Below, piece after piece: positions 63,541-64,000 of a stretch of 64,000 bases of DNA. The position numbers were made by a program, and so were the translations under genes. The DNA comes from Microglena sp. YARC (taxonomy: Eukaryota > Chlorophyta > Chlorophyceae > Chlamydomonadales > Chlamydomonadaceae). The notes under the pieces were generated by a model, which was given only the letters and a program-made list of their open reading frames with translations, was not told the origin of the DNA and did no database searches. The stretch is from positions 93,386,668 to 93,450,667 of the forward strand of contig CM039463.1 in NCBI GenBank assembly GCA_022414725.1, read 5' to 3'. Position 1 is the first letter of the stretch; the number at the start of each line of letters is the position of its first letter.

Positions 63541-64000
63541 GGTGTTGATGATCGTGTTGGTGATGCTGGTGCTGGTGCTGGTGTTGATGATGGTGTTGGT
63601 GCTGGTGTTGATGATGGTGTTGGTGATGATAGTGCCGGTGTTGATGCTGGTGTTGGTGATGCTGGTGTTGGTGATGCTGGTGTTGGTGCTGGTGTTGATG
63701 CTGGTGTTGGTGATGATGGTGTTGGTGCTGGTGTTGATGATGGTGTTGGTGATGATGGTGTTGGTGCTGGTGTTGATGATGGTGTTGGTGATGATGGTGT
63801 TGATGATGGTAATGGTGCTGGTGTTGATGATAGTGTTGGTGATGATGGTGTTGGTGCTGGTGTTGATGATAGTGTTGGTGATGATGGTGTTGGTGCTGGT
63901 GTTCATGATGGTGTTGGTGATGGTGTTGGTGATGATAATGATGGTGATAGTGGTGATGATGATGATGGTGATGATGGTGGTGGTGATAGTGGTTGTGATG
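63540..64000 (+). repeat. GGTGTTGATGATGGTGTTGG microsatellite, runs off window
   Basis: (GGTGTTGATGAT / GGTGTTGGTGAT)n to the right edge. Confidence 0.95.

Overview
This is a eukaryotic nuclear window, most likely from a green-lineage alga. Two conserved plus-strand housekeeping genes are broken into small exons with GT-AG introns that reach about 6.5 kb. There are no operons or Shine-Dalgarno patterns. Most of the sequence is microsatellite, minisatellite, homopolymer G/C tract and transposon. The pyruvate dehydrogenase kinase and eIF2-alpha sequences read closest to plant and green algal versions. A prasinophyte such as Cymbomonas is a guess; the window alone cannot fix the species.

Layout. 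(1) 1-3467: a decayed minus-strand copia-like LTR element, cut by the window edge. (2) 4701-16501: mitochondrial pyruvate dehydrogenase kinase (PDK), 8 exons, 404 aa, complete. (3) 16.5-19.4 kb: short spacer with a tRNA-derived SINE and dispersed repeats. (4) 19469-40188: translation initiation factor eIF2-alpha, 9 exons, 330 aa, complete, with about 1 kb of coding sequence spread over 20.7 kb. (5) 40.2-53 kb: gene-poor block of tandem arrays (18, 34, 36, 60, about 151 and about 210 bp units), short DNA transposons and a probable solo LTR. (6) 53154-57968: an intact-looking LTR retrotransposon with near-identical LTRs and gag-like proteins but no visible reverse transcriptase. (7) 58-64 kb: repeats, plus one weak candidate first exon of a further plus-strand gene.

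Most notable observations. (a) Introns of both genes carry ladders of partial exon copies. Copies of an exon's 3' end plus splice donor follow the exon, and copies of acceptor plus exon 5' end precede the next one. (b) Introns tend to be G/T-rich, often (GGT)n, after the donor and C/A-rich, often (CCA)n, before the acceptor; these ends are complementary in the transcript. (c) At least seven short inverted-repeat elements in three families have 8-bp target duplications typical of hAT transposons. (d) Two related LTR elements share a gag/zinc-knuckle/protease-like layout in which the protease catalytic motif is degenerate.

The two genes do not form one pathway: PDK controls carbon entry into the mitochondrial TCA cycle, and eIF2-alpha controls translation initiation. 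They are simply neighbours. Exon boundaries were set by reading frame, GT-AG sites and protein family continuity; no transcript evidence was available.
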